Assembly (NCBI RefSeq): GCF_013155545.1
Contig: NZ_JABJVV010000014.1
Span: 1 to 64,000 of the forward strand
DNA: 64,000 nt
Direction: 5' to 3'
Origin: Caenimonas soli
Lineage (GTDB): Bacteria > Pseudomonadota > Gammaproteobacteria > Burkholderiales > Burkholderiaceae_C
Positions within the stretch are counted from its first letter, which is position 1, and each line of letters starts with the position of its first letter. Both the position numbers and the translations under genes were made by a program. This document shows, one piece after another, positions 42,295 through 50,195 of this stretch. The notes under the pieces were generated by a model. The model had not been told where the DNA came from. It did no database searches and saw nothing but the letters and a program-made list of their open reading frames with translations.

Positions 42295-43467
42295 GTGCTC
42301 GGAATCTCGTCAACCACCGTTGTTCACTCCGCAGGCCACAGCGCCATGGCGCTGTGGGATTCGGTTGCGCGCGGCCACACCGGGCTGCAGCGCAACAACC
42401 TCGCCTGGTGCGAGCTCCCCTGCTGGATCGGCCAGGTTCCGGACGTGGACGAGGTCCGCTTGCCTGCCCACTTGCAGCCATGGGATTGCCGCAACCACCG
42501 GCTGGCATGGATGGCGCTGCAGGACACCGCCTTCCGGCGGGCGCTCTCCTCCGCGGTTGCGAAGCACGGAGCCCATCGCATCGGACTGGTGCTGGGCACC
42601 AGCACATCGGGCATCCGCGATACCGAACTCGCGTATGCGCAACGCCGTGAAGCCGGCCGATGGCCGGCGGACTTCGACTATCGCCGAACCCACGCGGTGG
42701 ACGGGCTGTGCCGCTTCAGCGCCGAAGTGCTCGGATTGCAAGGCCCCATGGTGGTGATCTCCACCGCCTGCTCGTCGAGCGCCAAGGTGTTCCTCACCGC
42801 GCAGCGCTGGATCGATGCGGGCCTGATCGATGCCGCCGTGGTGGGCGGAGTGGACAGCCTCTGCCTCTCCACGCTGCACGGCTTCGACGCCTTGCAGTTG
42901 CTGTCGCAAGACATCTGCCGCCCCTTCGACGCCGCCCGCAACGGCATCTCGATCGGCGAGGCGGCGGGTTTCGTGCTGCTCGAGCGGTCGCCGGCGGCGG
43001 TTTGCTTCGCCGGCGGCGGCGAGTCCAGCGACGCATGGCACATGTCCACGCCCCACCCGGAAGGCGAGGGCGCGCAGGCGGCGATGCGCATGGCGCTTGC
43101 CGCCGCAGCACTCGCCCCGCAGGACATCGGCTACGTCAATGCGCATGGCACGGCCACGCCGGCCAATGATCGCTCCGAGGCGGCTGCTCTGTCCGCCGTG
43201 TTCGGGCCGGCGGGTGTGCCGGTGTCCTCCACGAAGGGAGTCACGGGCCACACCCTGGGTGCCGCAGGCATCGTCGAAGCCATCGTGACGGTGCAGGCCC
43301 TGGAGCGGCAGGCGCTGCCACCCACCGCCAACTGGCAGACCCAGGATCCGGCGCTGCCGCTCGATCTGGTCACCCAGCCCGGCGCGGCAAAGTTGCGCCA
43401 CGCCATGAGCAACAACTTCGGATTCGGCGGCAGCAATTGCTCGCTGGTCTTCAGCCTGTCGGAGTGA
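42295..43467 (+). CDS. Beta-ketoacyl-ACP synthase (chain-extending KS, ApeO-like)
   Basis: A 390-aa ketosynthase with the complete Cys-His-His triad: VISTACSSSAKV, NAHGTATPANDRSEA and TKGVTGHTLGAAG, and the C-terminal NNFGFGGSNCSLVF. It starts at GTG 42295. It elongates ACP-bound chains with malonyl units. The next gene encodes a Cys-less KS homologue, so the pair probably forms a KS-CLF heterodimer as in aryl-polyene synthesis. No second, priming ketosynthase is present in the operon. Confidence 0.92.
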   Translation: MLGISSTTVVHSAGHSAMALWDSVARGHTGLQRNNLAWCELPCWIGQVPDVDEVRLPAHLQPWDCRNHRLAWMALQDTAFRRALSSAVAKHGAHRIGLVLGTSTSGIRDTELAYAQRREAGRWPADFDYRRTHAVDGLCRFSAEVLGLQGPMVVISTACSSSAKVFLTAQRWIDAGLIDAAVVGGVDSLCLSTLHGFDALQLLSQDICRPFDAARNGISIGEAAGFVLLERSPAAVCFAGGGESSDAWHMSTPHPEGEGAQAAMRMALAAAALAPQDIGYVNAHGTATPANDRSEAAALSAVFGPAGVPVSSTKGVTGHTLGAAGIVEAIVTVQALERQALPPTANWQTQDPALPLDLVTQPGAAKLRHAMSNNFGFGGSNCSLVFSLSE

Positions 43468-43468
43468 C

Positions 43469-44284
43469 GTGGTCAGCCTTCGTTTCAACCTACACGCCGC
43501 GGGAGTCCTGGCTCCGGGAATGACCTCGTTGGCGCAGCTGCGCGCAATTTGCCGTGGCGACGAGGCGCACACGCCGGCGCCCTTGCTGGTGCCCGCCCCG
43601 GCGATGCTGCCCACCAACGAGCGCCGCCGCGCCAGTCCGGCAGTGCGGCTGGCGCTGGCCTGCGTGGCCCAGGCGCTGCAGGACAGCCCGTTCTCCGGCG
43701 AGTCGCTGCGTTCGGTGTTCGCCACCGACGAGGGCACCGGTGAGGTGTGCCAGCAGATGCTCGACGCACTGGCCACCACACGCCAGATCTCTCCGCTGCT
43801 ATTCCCGAACTCCGTGCAGAACGCGCCTTCGGGTTACTTCTCCATCGCCTGGCGCAACCGCCAGCCGGCCACCGTCGTCAGCCTGGGTCTGGAGAGTTTC
43901 GCCAGCGGCCTGCTCTGCGCGGTGACCGAGGCTGTTGCGTGCCGGGAGCCGGTGCTGCTCGTCGTCTACGATCCCGTCATGACGCCGCCGCTGAATGAAC
44001 TGCTCCCCGTATCTGAAAGCACTTCGACGGCATGGGTCATCAGCAGCGGAACGCCGGGCGAAACTGTGCCGGTCCTGGGGTCCTTCAGCATGGCGCTGGA
44101 GCCGGCGGGAGCGCAAACGCCCACGGAGTTTGCAGCCTGGCTGCCTGCATCGTGGGCCGCTCACAGCAGCGCGCGAGCTCTGGCCGCGCTGGGCCTGCTG
44201 GAAGCTGGCCCGGACACGGACTTGCGGCTGCCCTTGGGCGGCCAGATGCTCACCCTGCGCCGAACAGAGGCAGCGCAAACATGA
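43469..44284 (+). CDS. KS-like chain-length factor (ApeC-like)
   Basis: A 271-aa truncated ketosynthase-like protein. It matches the N-terminal ketoacyl-synthase type 2 domain (FPNSVQNAPSGYFSIAWRN, then VVSLGLESFASGLLCAVTEA). The position of the active Cys reads GLESFAS, so it is catalytically dead. The C-terminal half of a normal KS with the two His is absent, which is the usual size of the CLF partner in aryl-polyene clusters. GTG 43469 follows the KS stop by 1 bp. It should set chain length in complex with the KS. Confidence 0.83.
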   Translation: MVSLRFNLHAAGVLAPGMTSLAQLRAICRGDEAHTPAPLLVPAPAMLPTNERRRASPAVRLALACVAQALQDSPFSGESLRSVFATDEGTGEVCQQMLDALATTRQISPLLFPNSVQNAPSGYFSIAWRNRQPATVVSLGLESFASGLLCAVTEAVACREPVLLVVYDPVMTPPLNELLPVSESTSTAWVISSGTPGETVPVLGSFSMALEPAGAQTPTEFAAWLPASWAAHSSARALAALGLLEAGPDTDLRLPLGGQMLTLRRTEAAQT

Positions 44285-44709
44285 TGGCAGACCGCGCGCA
44301 CATCGAGCGGCTGGTGCCGCACGCCGGCGCCATGTGCCTGCTCGACGCGGTGGCCCAATGGGATGCCGCGCAGATCACCTGCACCAGCGCCGAGCCCGGC
44401 AGCTCGCATCCCCTGGCTCGCGACGGCGTCGTGCCGTCAATCGCCGCCGCTGAATACGCGGCGCAGGCCACGGCAGTGCATGGCGCGCTGCTGGATGGCG
44501 CAGGCCAACCCCGGGCCGGCTTGCTGGTCAAGCTGATGGACGTGGACCTGCACAGCGCGTGTTTCCCCTCGCGCGGCGGCGTCACGGTGAACGCCACCTT
44601 GCTCAGTCGCTCGAGCGGCGGATGTCTCTATGCCTTCGAGGTCGGCAGCGCAGCCCGGCCCATCGCCAGCGGCCGTCTGATCGTGGCTTTCGGGTCGCCG
44701 GCCGCATGA
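44281..44709 (+). CDS. Hot-dog dehydratase-like protein (ApeP-like)
   Basis: A 142-aa hot-dog protein starting at ATG 44281, overlapping the CLF stop. LVPHAGAMCLLDAVAQWD is the start typical of the ApeP/3-hydroxydecanoyl-ACP dehydratase-like family, with EYAAQATAVHGAL on the central helix. In described aryl-polyene systems ApeP works as a complex with ApeI. It is coupled (ATGA) to the ketoreductase gene. Confidence 0.83.
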   Translation: MMADRAHIERLVPHAGAMCLLDAVAQWDAAQITCTSAEPGSSHPLARDGVVPSIAAAEYAAQATAVHGALLDGAGQPRAGLLVKLMDVDLHSACFPSRGGVTVNATLLSRSSGGCLYAFEVGSAARPIASGRLIVAFGSPAA

Positions 44710-45449
44710 CCGCGCCCACGCATCCAACCCTGCGGCGCGCGCTGGTCACCGGTGGCAGTGGCGGCATAGGCGCGGCAATCTGCCGCGCTCTCGCCAGCCA
44801 AGGCGTTCATGTCACCGTGCACGCCCACCGGGGGATCGAGAAGGCGCGCGCGCTGGCAAGCGAACTGTGCGCGGCCGGCAGCAAGGCCGAAGCGATCGCG
44901 TTCGATCTGGCGGATGCGGCGCAGGTGGAAGCCGCGGTCGAGGCCCTGCTGGAACAAGGCCCGATCCAGATCCTCGTCAACAACGCCGGCGTGCATCGCG
45001 ACGCGCTCATGGCCGGCATGAGCGCGGCCGCGTGGCACGAAGTGATAGACACGAATCTGAATGGCTTTTTTCGCGTGACGCAGCCGCTCCTGCTGCCCAT
45101 GGTGCGCACGCGCTGGGGGCGGATCATCAACATCAGCTCGGTAGCGGGGCAGGCGGGTAACCGCGGGCAGGGCAACTATTCGGCCGCCAAGGCCGGTTTG
45201 CACGGGGCCACGAAATCGCTGGCCCTCGAGCTGGCCGGGCGCGGCATCACCGTGAATGCCGTGGCACCCGGCGTGATCGATACCGGCATGGCCGAGGCGG
45301 CGTTTCCGCCGGAGAAAGTCAAGGCGATGGTGCCCGCGGGCCGCGCGGGCAGGCCCGAGGAGGTTGCCGCGGTCGTCGCTTTCCTGGCATCGGATGCCGC
45401 AAGCTACGTCACCGGCCAGGTCATAGGTGTCAACGGAGGGCTGTACTGA
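44706..45449 (+). CDS. 3-ketoacyl-ACP reductase (FabG-like, ApeQ-like)
   Basis: A 247-aa short-chain dehydrogenase. The cofactor motif is ALVTGGSGGIGAAI. The NNAG motif, the Ser in NISSVAGQAGNRGQG and the NYSAAKAG Tyr-Lys pair complete the active site, and the C-terminal SYVTGQVIGVNGGLY is typical of FabG. It reduces 3-ketoacyl-ACP with NADPH. It completes the KS-CLF-DH-KR set needed for an iteratively built conjugated polyene; no enoyl reductase is present, which fits a polyene product. Confidence 0.92.
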   Translation: MTAPTHPTLRRALVTGGSGGIGAAICRALASQGVHVTVHAHRGIEKARALASELCAAGSKAEAIAFDLADAAQVEAAVEALLEQGPIQILVNNAGVHRDALMAGMSAAAWHEVIDTNLNGFFRVTQPLLLPMVRTRWGRIINISSVAGQAGNRGQGNYSAAKAGLHGATKSLALELAGRGITVNAVAPGVIDTGMAEAAFPPEKVKAMVPAGRAGRPEEVAAVVAFLASDAASYVTGQVIGVNGGLY

Positions 45450-45451
45450 CC

Positions 45452-46300
45452 ATGCAAGCACCAGAAGAGCAATTGGCCCCGTCCTGGAATGGGGTGTGGA
45501 TCGCGATCCCCGCCTACCAGGAGGCCGGCACGATACGCAAGCTGGCTCAGGAAGCGCTGGCGTATTGCCCGAATGTTATCGTCGTGAATGACGGCTCCAG
45601 CGACGGCACGGCGGCGCAGCTGGACGGCTTGGCGGTGACGCTGCTGGCCCACCCCGGTAACCTGGGCAAGGCCGCCAGCCTGCGCACCGCATTTAGGTAC
45701 GCGCTCAGCCAGCATGCGCGCTGCGTGATCGCGCTCGACGGAGACGGCCAGCACGATCCGGCCGACGCGCCGGGACTGCTAGCCGCATGGCAATGCCACC
45801 CCGAGCGCATCGTGATCGGCTCGCGCCTGCACGACCGCGCGCAGTTTCCACCGGCGCGCTATCGCGCCAATCGCTTTGCCTGCTTCTGGATTTCCTGGGC
45901 GGCGGGGCATCCCATCGCCGATTCGCAATCCGGCTTTCGCGCGTATTCGCGTGACGTGATGCGCATAGCGTTGCAGGGCACGGTGTGCGGCAGCCGATTC
46001 ACTTTCGAAAGCGAGATATTGATAGAGGCAGCCAGGCAAGGCCACCCGACCTTGGCGGTGGCCATCCCCGGGCGCTATCCCGTGGACGCGCGCCGCAGCC
46101 ATTTCCGCCCGGTGCTCGACATCGCAAAGATCGTGGTGATGGTCGCAGGCCGCTTGCTGCGATATGGCATGGCGCCGCTGGGCCTGTGGCGCAGTCTCCA
46201 GCCCGCCAGGGTGCTGCCGGGGCGCGGCGTGCCCGCTTCCCTGGCGCCTGCCGCGCCGCAGGGCGACATCACGCGGGAGATATCTCTGCGCAATGAATGA
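45452..46300 (+). CDS. Family 2 glycosyltransferase
   Basis: A 282-aa GT-A glycosyltransferase of the dolichol-phosphate-mannose-synthase type. IAIPAYQEAGTIRKL, VVNDGSSDGTAAQL and IALDGDGQHDPAD (DxD region) are visible, as is GSRLHDR later. It starts 2 bp after the ketoreductase gene. Aryl-polyene clusters usually encode a similar enzyme that links the polyene to a sugar head. The C-terminal 60 residues have a weakly hydrophobic segment but no clear membrane domain. Confidence 0.88.
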   Translation: MQAPEEQLAPSWNGVWIAIPAYQEAGTIRKLAQEALAYCPNVIVVNDGSSDGTAAQLDGLAVTLLAHPGNLGKAASLRTAFRYALSQHARCVIALDGDGQHDPADAPGLLAAWQCHPERIVIGSRLHDRAQFPPARYRANRFACFWISWAAGHPIADSQSGFRAYSRDVMRIALQGTVCGSRFTFESEILIEAARQGHPTLAVAIPGRYPVDARRSHFRPVLDIAKIVVMVAGRLLRYGMAPLGLWRSLQPARVLPGRGVPASLAPAAPQGDITREISLRNE

Positions 46301-47033
46301 CGATAGTCTTGTCCTGTCCGCGGAGCAGCTCCAGTACCGCTACCCGGGGCAGGACGAGCCGGCGCTGTGCGGCGTCGATCTGCAGCTCGCACGCGGGCAG
46401 GCGGTAGGCCTTCTGGGCCCCAACGGTTCGGGCAAGTCCACGCTCATCAACCTGCTCGCCGGGCTGCGCAAGCCGCAGGGCGGGCGCATCCGCTATGCCG
46501 GCGCAGGCGCGCCTTCGGTCGCGTCCGTGCCGCAGGAATACGCGTTCTATCCGGAGCTCAGTTGTCGCGAGAACCTGGAGTTCTTTTGCGGCATGCTGGA
46601 CCTCAATGCCGATGAGGCGGCACGCCGCGTCGAAAAAGCCATCGCGACCTGCATGCTGGAAGAATTCGCCGACCGGCGCGCCCGTCACTGCTCGGGCGGT
46701 GTGCGCCGGCGTCTCAACCTGGGCATCGCGTTGCTCCAGCAGCCCGACGTGTTGCTGCTCGACGAGCCGACCGTCGGCGTCGATCCGCAATCGCGCGCCT
46801 TTCTCCTCGATCGCGTGCGCGACATGGTGGATGCGGGCACCGCGGTGCTCTACGCGACCCACTACATGGAAGAGGTGAGCGCGGTTTGCTCGCACATCCT
46901 GCTGCTCGATCACGGCCGCGTGCTGGCCAGCGGCGACCTCGCCACGCTGTTGCGCGGCGCCGAAGGCAGCGCACCCTTCGAGCATCTGGAGGCGCTGTTC
47001 ATGCACTACACCCACCGCTCGCTGCGCGACTGA
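46293..47033 (+). CDS. ABC transporter ATP-binding protein
   Basis: A 246-aa ABC ATPase. Walker A is GPNGSGKST (about residue 42), the signature HCSGGVRRRLNLG lies near residue 133, Walker B is VLLLDEPTVGVDPQS, and the switch His is in YATHYMEE. I chose ATG 46293, which overlaps the glycosyltransferase end by 8 bp. With the ABC-2 permease that follows it forms an export system. Aryl-polyene clusters normally use an MMPL exporter, so this ABC pair is the notable replacement. Confidence 0.92.
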   Translation: MNDDSLVLSAEQLQYRYPGQDEPALCGVDLQLARGQAVGLLGPNGSGKSTLINLLAGLRKPQGGRIRYAGAGAPSVASVPQEYAFYPELSCRENLEFFCGMLDLNADEAARRVEKAIATCMLEEFADRRARHCSGGVRRRLNLGIALLQQPDVLLLDEPTVGVDPQSRAFLLDRVRDMVDAGTAVLYATHYMEEVSAVCSHILLLDHGRVLASGDLATLLRGAEGSAPFEHLEALFMHYTHRSLRD

Positions 47034-47039
47034 CCGCGC

Positions 47040-48260
47040 ATGTCCAGACTCATGCGCCGCTTCACCCGGATCACCCAGATCGTCCGCCTCGCCGTCAAGG
47101 AGTGGCGGCTGTTACTGCGCAATCCCCATGGGCTTGCAGTCCTGTTCCTGATGCCCGCGATATTCGTGCTGGTGATGTCATTCACCTTGAAAAACACCTT
47201 GATCGTGCGGGTGGAGCTTCCGGCCACGGGTTGGGTGCTGGAAGACAGCAGCCCGGTCGCCAAGGCGTGGACCAGCGAATGGATATCGCGGCACGGCGGC
47301 CAGCGCTTTGCGTCTCGCCAGGAGCTCCTGGCGGCGCTGAAGTCGCGCCAGGTGCAGGCCGGCATCGTGGTGCGGGCTCCTCTGCTGGGCGAGGACGGAC
47401 GCCCGCGCAGCGAGCAACTCGAGATGTGGCTTGGCAACCTGGTGCAGCCGGCCGCTGCGGCGCGCCTGCGCGCCGAACTGAGCTATTCCTTGCTGCAGGT
47501 GCAGATGAAAATCGCCGCCGCCGAGGCCGGGCCCTTCGCCAGCTTGCTGCTGGGAAGCGCCGCCAGCGGTGAGCTGTTGCCTGCCCAGGGCACGCTCACG
47601 GTCCGCTACCTGTATGAGATCGAGTCGGGCCGGGCCATGACGGCAGTGCAGCAAAGCGTGCCGGCCTGGCTGATCTTCGGCATGTTCTTCGTCGTCATTC
47701 CCATTGCGGGTGTGCTGATCCAGGAACGCAACGACGGCACGCTGGCGCGCCTCAGGACCTTCGGTGTGTCGCCCGGCGCCGTGCTGGGCGGAAAACTGCT
47801 GGCCTTCATGCTGCTGAACTGGGTGCAGCTGGCCTTCATGCTGTTGGTGGGTCGTTGGCTGGTGCCACTGCTGGGCGGCGACGCTTTGCGCCTGGACATC
47901 GCCCCCGCCTGGTTCGTGCTGATGGTCGTGGCGACCAGTGCCGCCGCCGTCGGATTGGCGCTTCTGATCGCAGCTTACACCCATAGCTTCGACCAGGCAG
48001 CGGCGCTGGGCGGCGGCCTGAATGTCATTCTCGGGGCCATCGCCGGTGTCATGGTGCCGCGCATGCTGATGCCACCCGGCCTGCAGACCGTGTCGCAGTG
48101 GTCGCCGATGGGATGGGCGCTGGACGGCATGCAGTCCGTGTTCCTGGGAAGCCCGGACGCCGCCTTCGTGCTGCCACGGGCCGGACTATTGCTGGGCTTT
48201 GCAGGGCTGTGTCTCTTGCTCAGCTGGTGGCCATTGCGCAGCCACGAACACGCCAGATAG
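47040..48260 (+). CDS. ABC-2 type transporter permease
   Basis: A 406-aa membrane protein with the layout of YhhJ/DrrB-type ABC-2 permeases. It has one N-terminal helix (about residues 28-48), a large periplasmic domain (about residues 50-210), then five hydrophobic segments (about 222-242, 262-290, 298-325, 331-355 and 375-398) with the typical VLIQERNDGTLARLRTFGVSP. Partner of the ATPase 6 bp upstream and last gene of the operon. Likely cargo is the polyene glycolipid or its intermediate; this is inferred from position only. Confidence 0.9.
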   Translation: MSRLMRRFTRITQIVRLAVKEWRLLLRNPHGLAVLFLMPAIFVLVMSFTLKNTLIVRVELPATGWVLEDSSPVAKAWTSEWISRHGGQRFASRQELLAALKSRQVQAGIVVRAPLLGEDGRPRSEQLEMWLGNLVQPAAAARLRAELSYSLLQVQMKIAAAEAGPFASLLLGSAASGELLPAQGTLTVRYLYEIESGRAMTAVQQSVPAWLIFGMFFVVIPIAGVLIQERNDGTLARLRTFGVSPGAVLGGKLLAFMLLNWVQLAFMLLVGRWLVPLLGGDALRLDIAPAWFVLMVVATSAAAVGLALLIAAYTHSFDQAAALGGGLNVILGAIAGVMVPRMLMPPGLQTVSQWSPMGWALDGMQSVFLGSPDAAFVLPRAGLLLGFAGLCLLLSWWPLRSHEHAR

Positions 48261-48358
48261 AAGAGCTTCGCGGTAGGACTTCGCCTGACAGGGATTCGGG
48301 GTGTGCGCTGAACGCGCCCTGGGGTGGGGGCTTCCAAAATGCACTCAAAGGAGTGCCC

Positions 48359-48616
48359 ATGCCCCCTCGTGATCCCAGCCCGCTCGGCGACGAAATGGCG
48401 CACACGATGCCCGAGCAGAAGTTTCCGGAGCCCAAGCCCGGCAGCGGTGGCGCGACTGCCGATGAGCCCGCGCCCGACATTTCCCATCGCCCTGCCTTGC
48501 CCGACCATCCCGAACGGATGGCGGCCGACGTGGAGGATGAGGAAGCCGATCCCGTGGTCGATACCGGGCCCGGCATTGCCGACGGCGCGCACAGCCCCAA
48601 GAAGCAACGAGGCTGA
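48359..48616 (+). CDS. Small acidic Pro-rich hypothetical protein
   Basis: An 85-aa protein preceded by AAAGGAG 7 bp before ATG 48359. It is rich in Pro, Asp and Glu (GDEMAHTMPEQKFPEPKPG, DVEDEEADPVVDTGPG) and has no signal peptide or hydrophobic segment, so it is probably disordered. I do not recognise a family. The next small gene has a similar composition, which suggests a related pair. Confidence 0.55.
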   Translation: MPPRDPSPLGDEMAHTMPEQKFPEPKPGSGGATADEPAPDISHRPALPDHPERMAADVEDEEADPVVDTGPGIADGAHSPKKQRG

Positions 48617-48620
48617 GCAC

Positions 48621-48791
48621 ATGTGTCCCGACCCCGATGTTCCGGCACCCGAGTCCGTGCCGCCGATCAACAATCCCGATCCGCAGCCGAACGACCCCAA
48701 GCCCAAGGCGCCGCCCTCCGAAGACGACAGCGGCCGCAAAGTGGTGCCGGTCGAGCTTCCCGGCATGCCACACGCGCCGGAACGGGTTTGA
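48621..48791 (+). CDS. Small Pro-rich hypothetical protein
   Basis: A 56-aa ORF starting 4 bp after the previous small gene, with GGCTGAG at the ribosome-binding position. Composition is dominated by Pro, Asp, Asn and Lys (NNPDPQPNDPKPKAPPSEDD). It has no recognised family and is probably disordered. It ends 13 bp before the convergent gspE stop. Confidence 0.45.
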   Translation: MCPDPDVPAPESVPPINNPDPQPNDPKPKAPPSEDDSGRKVVPVELPGMPHAPERV

Positions 48792-48804
48792 CCGGCGCGC
48801 GGGG

Positions 48805-50193
48805 CTACTCGCGCGTGACCCGAACCAGTTCTTCGCGAGAGGTGATGCCCTCGCGCACCAGGCGCTCGCCGTCGTCGCGCATCAGCGTCATGCCGGCCTT
48901 GAGCGCGGCCTCGCGGATGTCGGCCTCGGCGGCGCGGTTGTGGATCTGGGCGCGGATCGCGTCGTTCGCCACCATCAGCTCGAACACACCGGTGCGGCCC
49001 TGGTAGCCGGTCTGGCCGCATTCGCCGCAGCCCGAGCCCTTGCAATGCACGCACAGCTTGCGCACCAGGCGCTGCGCCAGCACGCCCAAAAGGGACGAGC
49101 TCAGCAAGAATGGCTCGACACCCATATCGGTCAGGCGGGTTACGGCGCTGGCGGCATCGTTGGTGTGCAGCGTGGCCAGCACCAGGTGGCCGGTCAGTGA
49201 GGCCTGGATCGCGATCTGCGCGGTTTCGTAGTCGCGGATTTCGCCGATCATGATCACGTCCGGGTCCTGGCGCAGGATGGCGCGCAGGGCCTTGGCGAAG
49301 TCCAGGTCGATCTTGGCGTTGACCTGGGTCTGGCCTATTCCCGGCAACTCGTATTCGATCGGGTCTTCCACCGTCATGATGTTGCTGCTGCCGGCATCCA
49401 GGCGACTCAGCCCCGCATACAACGTGGTGGTCTTGCCCGAACCGGTCGGGCCGGTGACCAGGATGATGCCGTGCGGTTGCGCGATGAGTTCCAGAAAGCG
49501 CCGCAGCGTTTCGCCGGTCATGCCCACCGATTCCAGGCTCAGCTTGCTCTCGCTCTTGTCCAGAAGGCGCAGCACCGCCCGCTCGCCATGGGCGCTGGGC
49601 AGGGTGCTCACCCGCACGTCGACGGCGCGGGTGCCGATGCGCAAGGAGATACGGCCGTCCTGGGGCAGGCGCTTCTCCGCAATGTCCAGCTCGGCCATGA
49701 TCTTCAACCGCGAGATCAGCGCCGCGTGCAACGCGCGATTGGGCTGCACCACCTCGCGCAGCGTGCCGTCGACGCGGAAGCGCACGCTGGAATGGCGCTC
49801 ATAGGGCTCGATGTGGATGTCGCTGGCGCCATCGCGCGCGGCCTGCGTCAGCAGCGCATTGAGCATGCGGATGATCGGCGCGTCGTCGCTGGTCTCCAGC
49901 AGGTCTTCCACCGCCGGCAACTCCTGCATCATGCGGGAGAGGTCGGCGTCGTTCTGCACTTCGCTCACCACCGTGGCCGCGCTGGACTCGCCCTGGGCAT
50001 AGGCCGCGCTGATGCGCTGGGCCAGCGCCGAGGCGTCGAGCTGCTGCAGGCTGCGCACACCGAACTTGCGTATGACTTCGGTCAGTGCGGCGGGCGCCGG
50101 CGCAGCGGCGTGCCACAGCGTGACCTGCTGGCCGTCGTCCTCCAGCAGCAACTGGTTGCCGCGCGCGAACGCGTAAGGCAGGGGGTACCGCAC
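48805..50193 (-). CDS. gspE: Type II secretion ATPase GspE
   Basis: GspE is the hexameric cytoplasmic ATPase that drives pseudopilus assembly. The 462-aa product starts at GTG 50193 and has the N-terminal region, then the core: [21 protein letters not shown], Walker [13 protein letters not shown] (about residue 248), [17 protein letters not shown], Walker B region [14 protein letters not shown] and the zinc-binding [13 protein letters not shown]. Complete by length and motif. gspD precedes it by 2 bp in the operon. gspF, which normally follows gspE, is absent; the next genes are unrelated. Confidence 0.96.
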   Translation of the reverse strand: MRYPLPYAFARGNQLLLEDDGQQVTLWHAAAPAPAALTEVIRKFGVRSLQQLDASALAQRISAAYAQGESSAATVVSEVQNDADLSRMMQELPAVEDLLETSDDAPIIRMLNALLTQAARDGASDIHIEPYERHSSVRFRVDGTLREVVQPNRALHAALISRLKIMAELDIAEKRLPQDGRISLRIGTRAVDVRVSTLPSAHGERAVLRLLDKSESKLSLESVGMTGETLRRFLELIAQPHGIILVTGPTGSGKTTTLYAGLSRLDAGSSNIMTVEDPIEYELPGIGQTQVNAKIDLDFAKALRAILRQDPDVIMIGEIRDYETAQIAIQASLTGHLVLATLHTNDAASAVTRLTDMGVEPFLLSSSLLGVLAQRLVRKLCVHCKGSGCGECGQTGYQGRTGVFELMVANDAIRAQIHNRAAEADIREAALKAGMTLMRDDGERLVREGITSREELVRVTRE

Positions 50194-50195
50194 GA

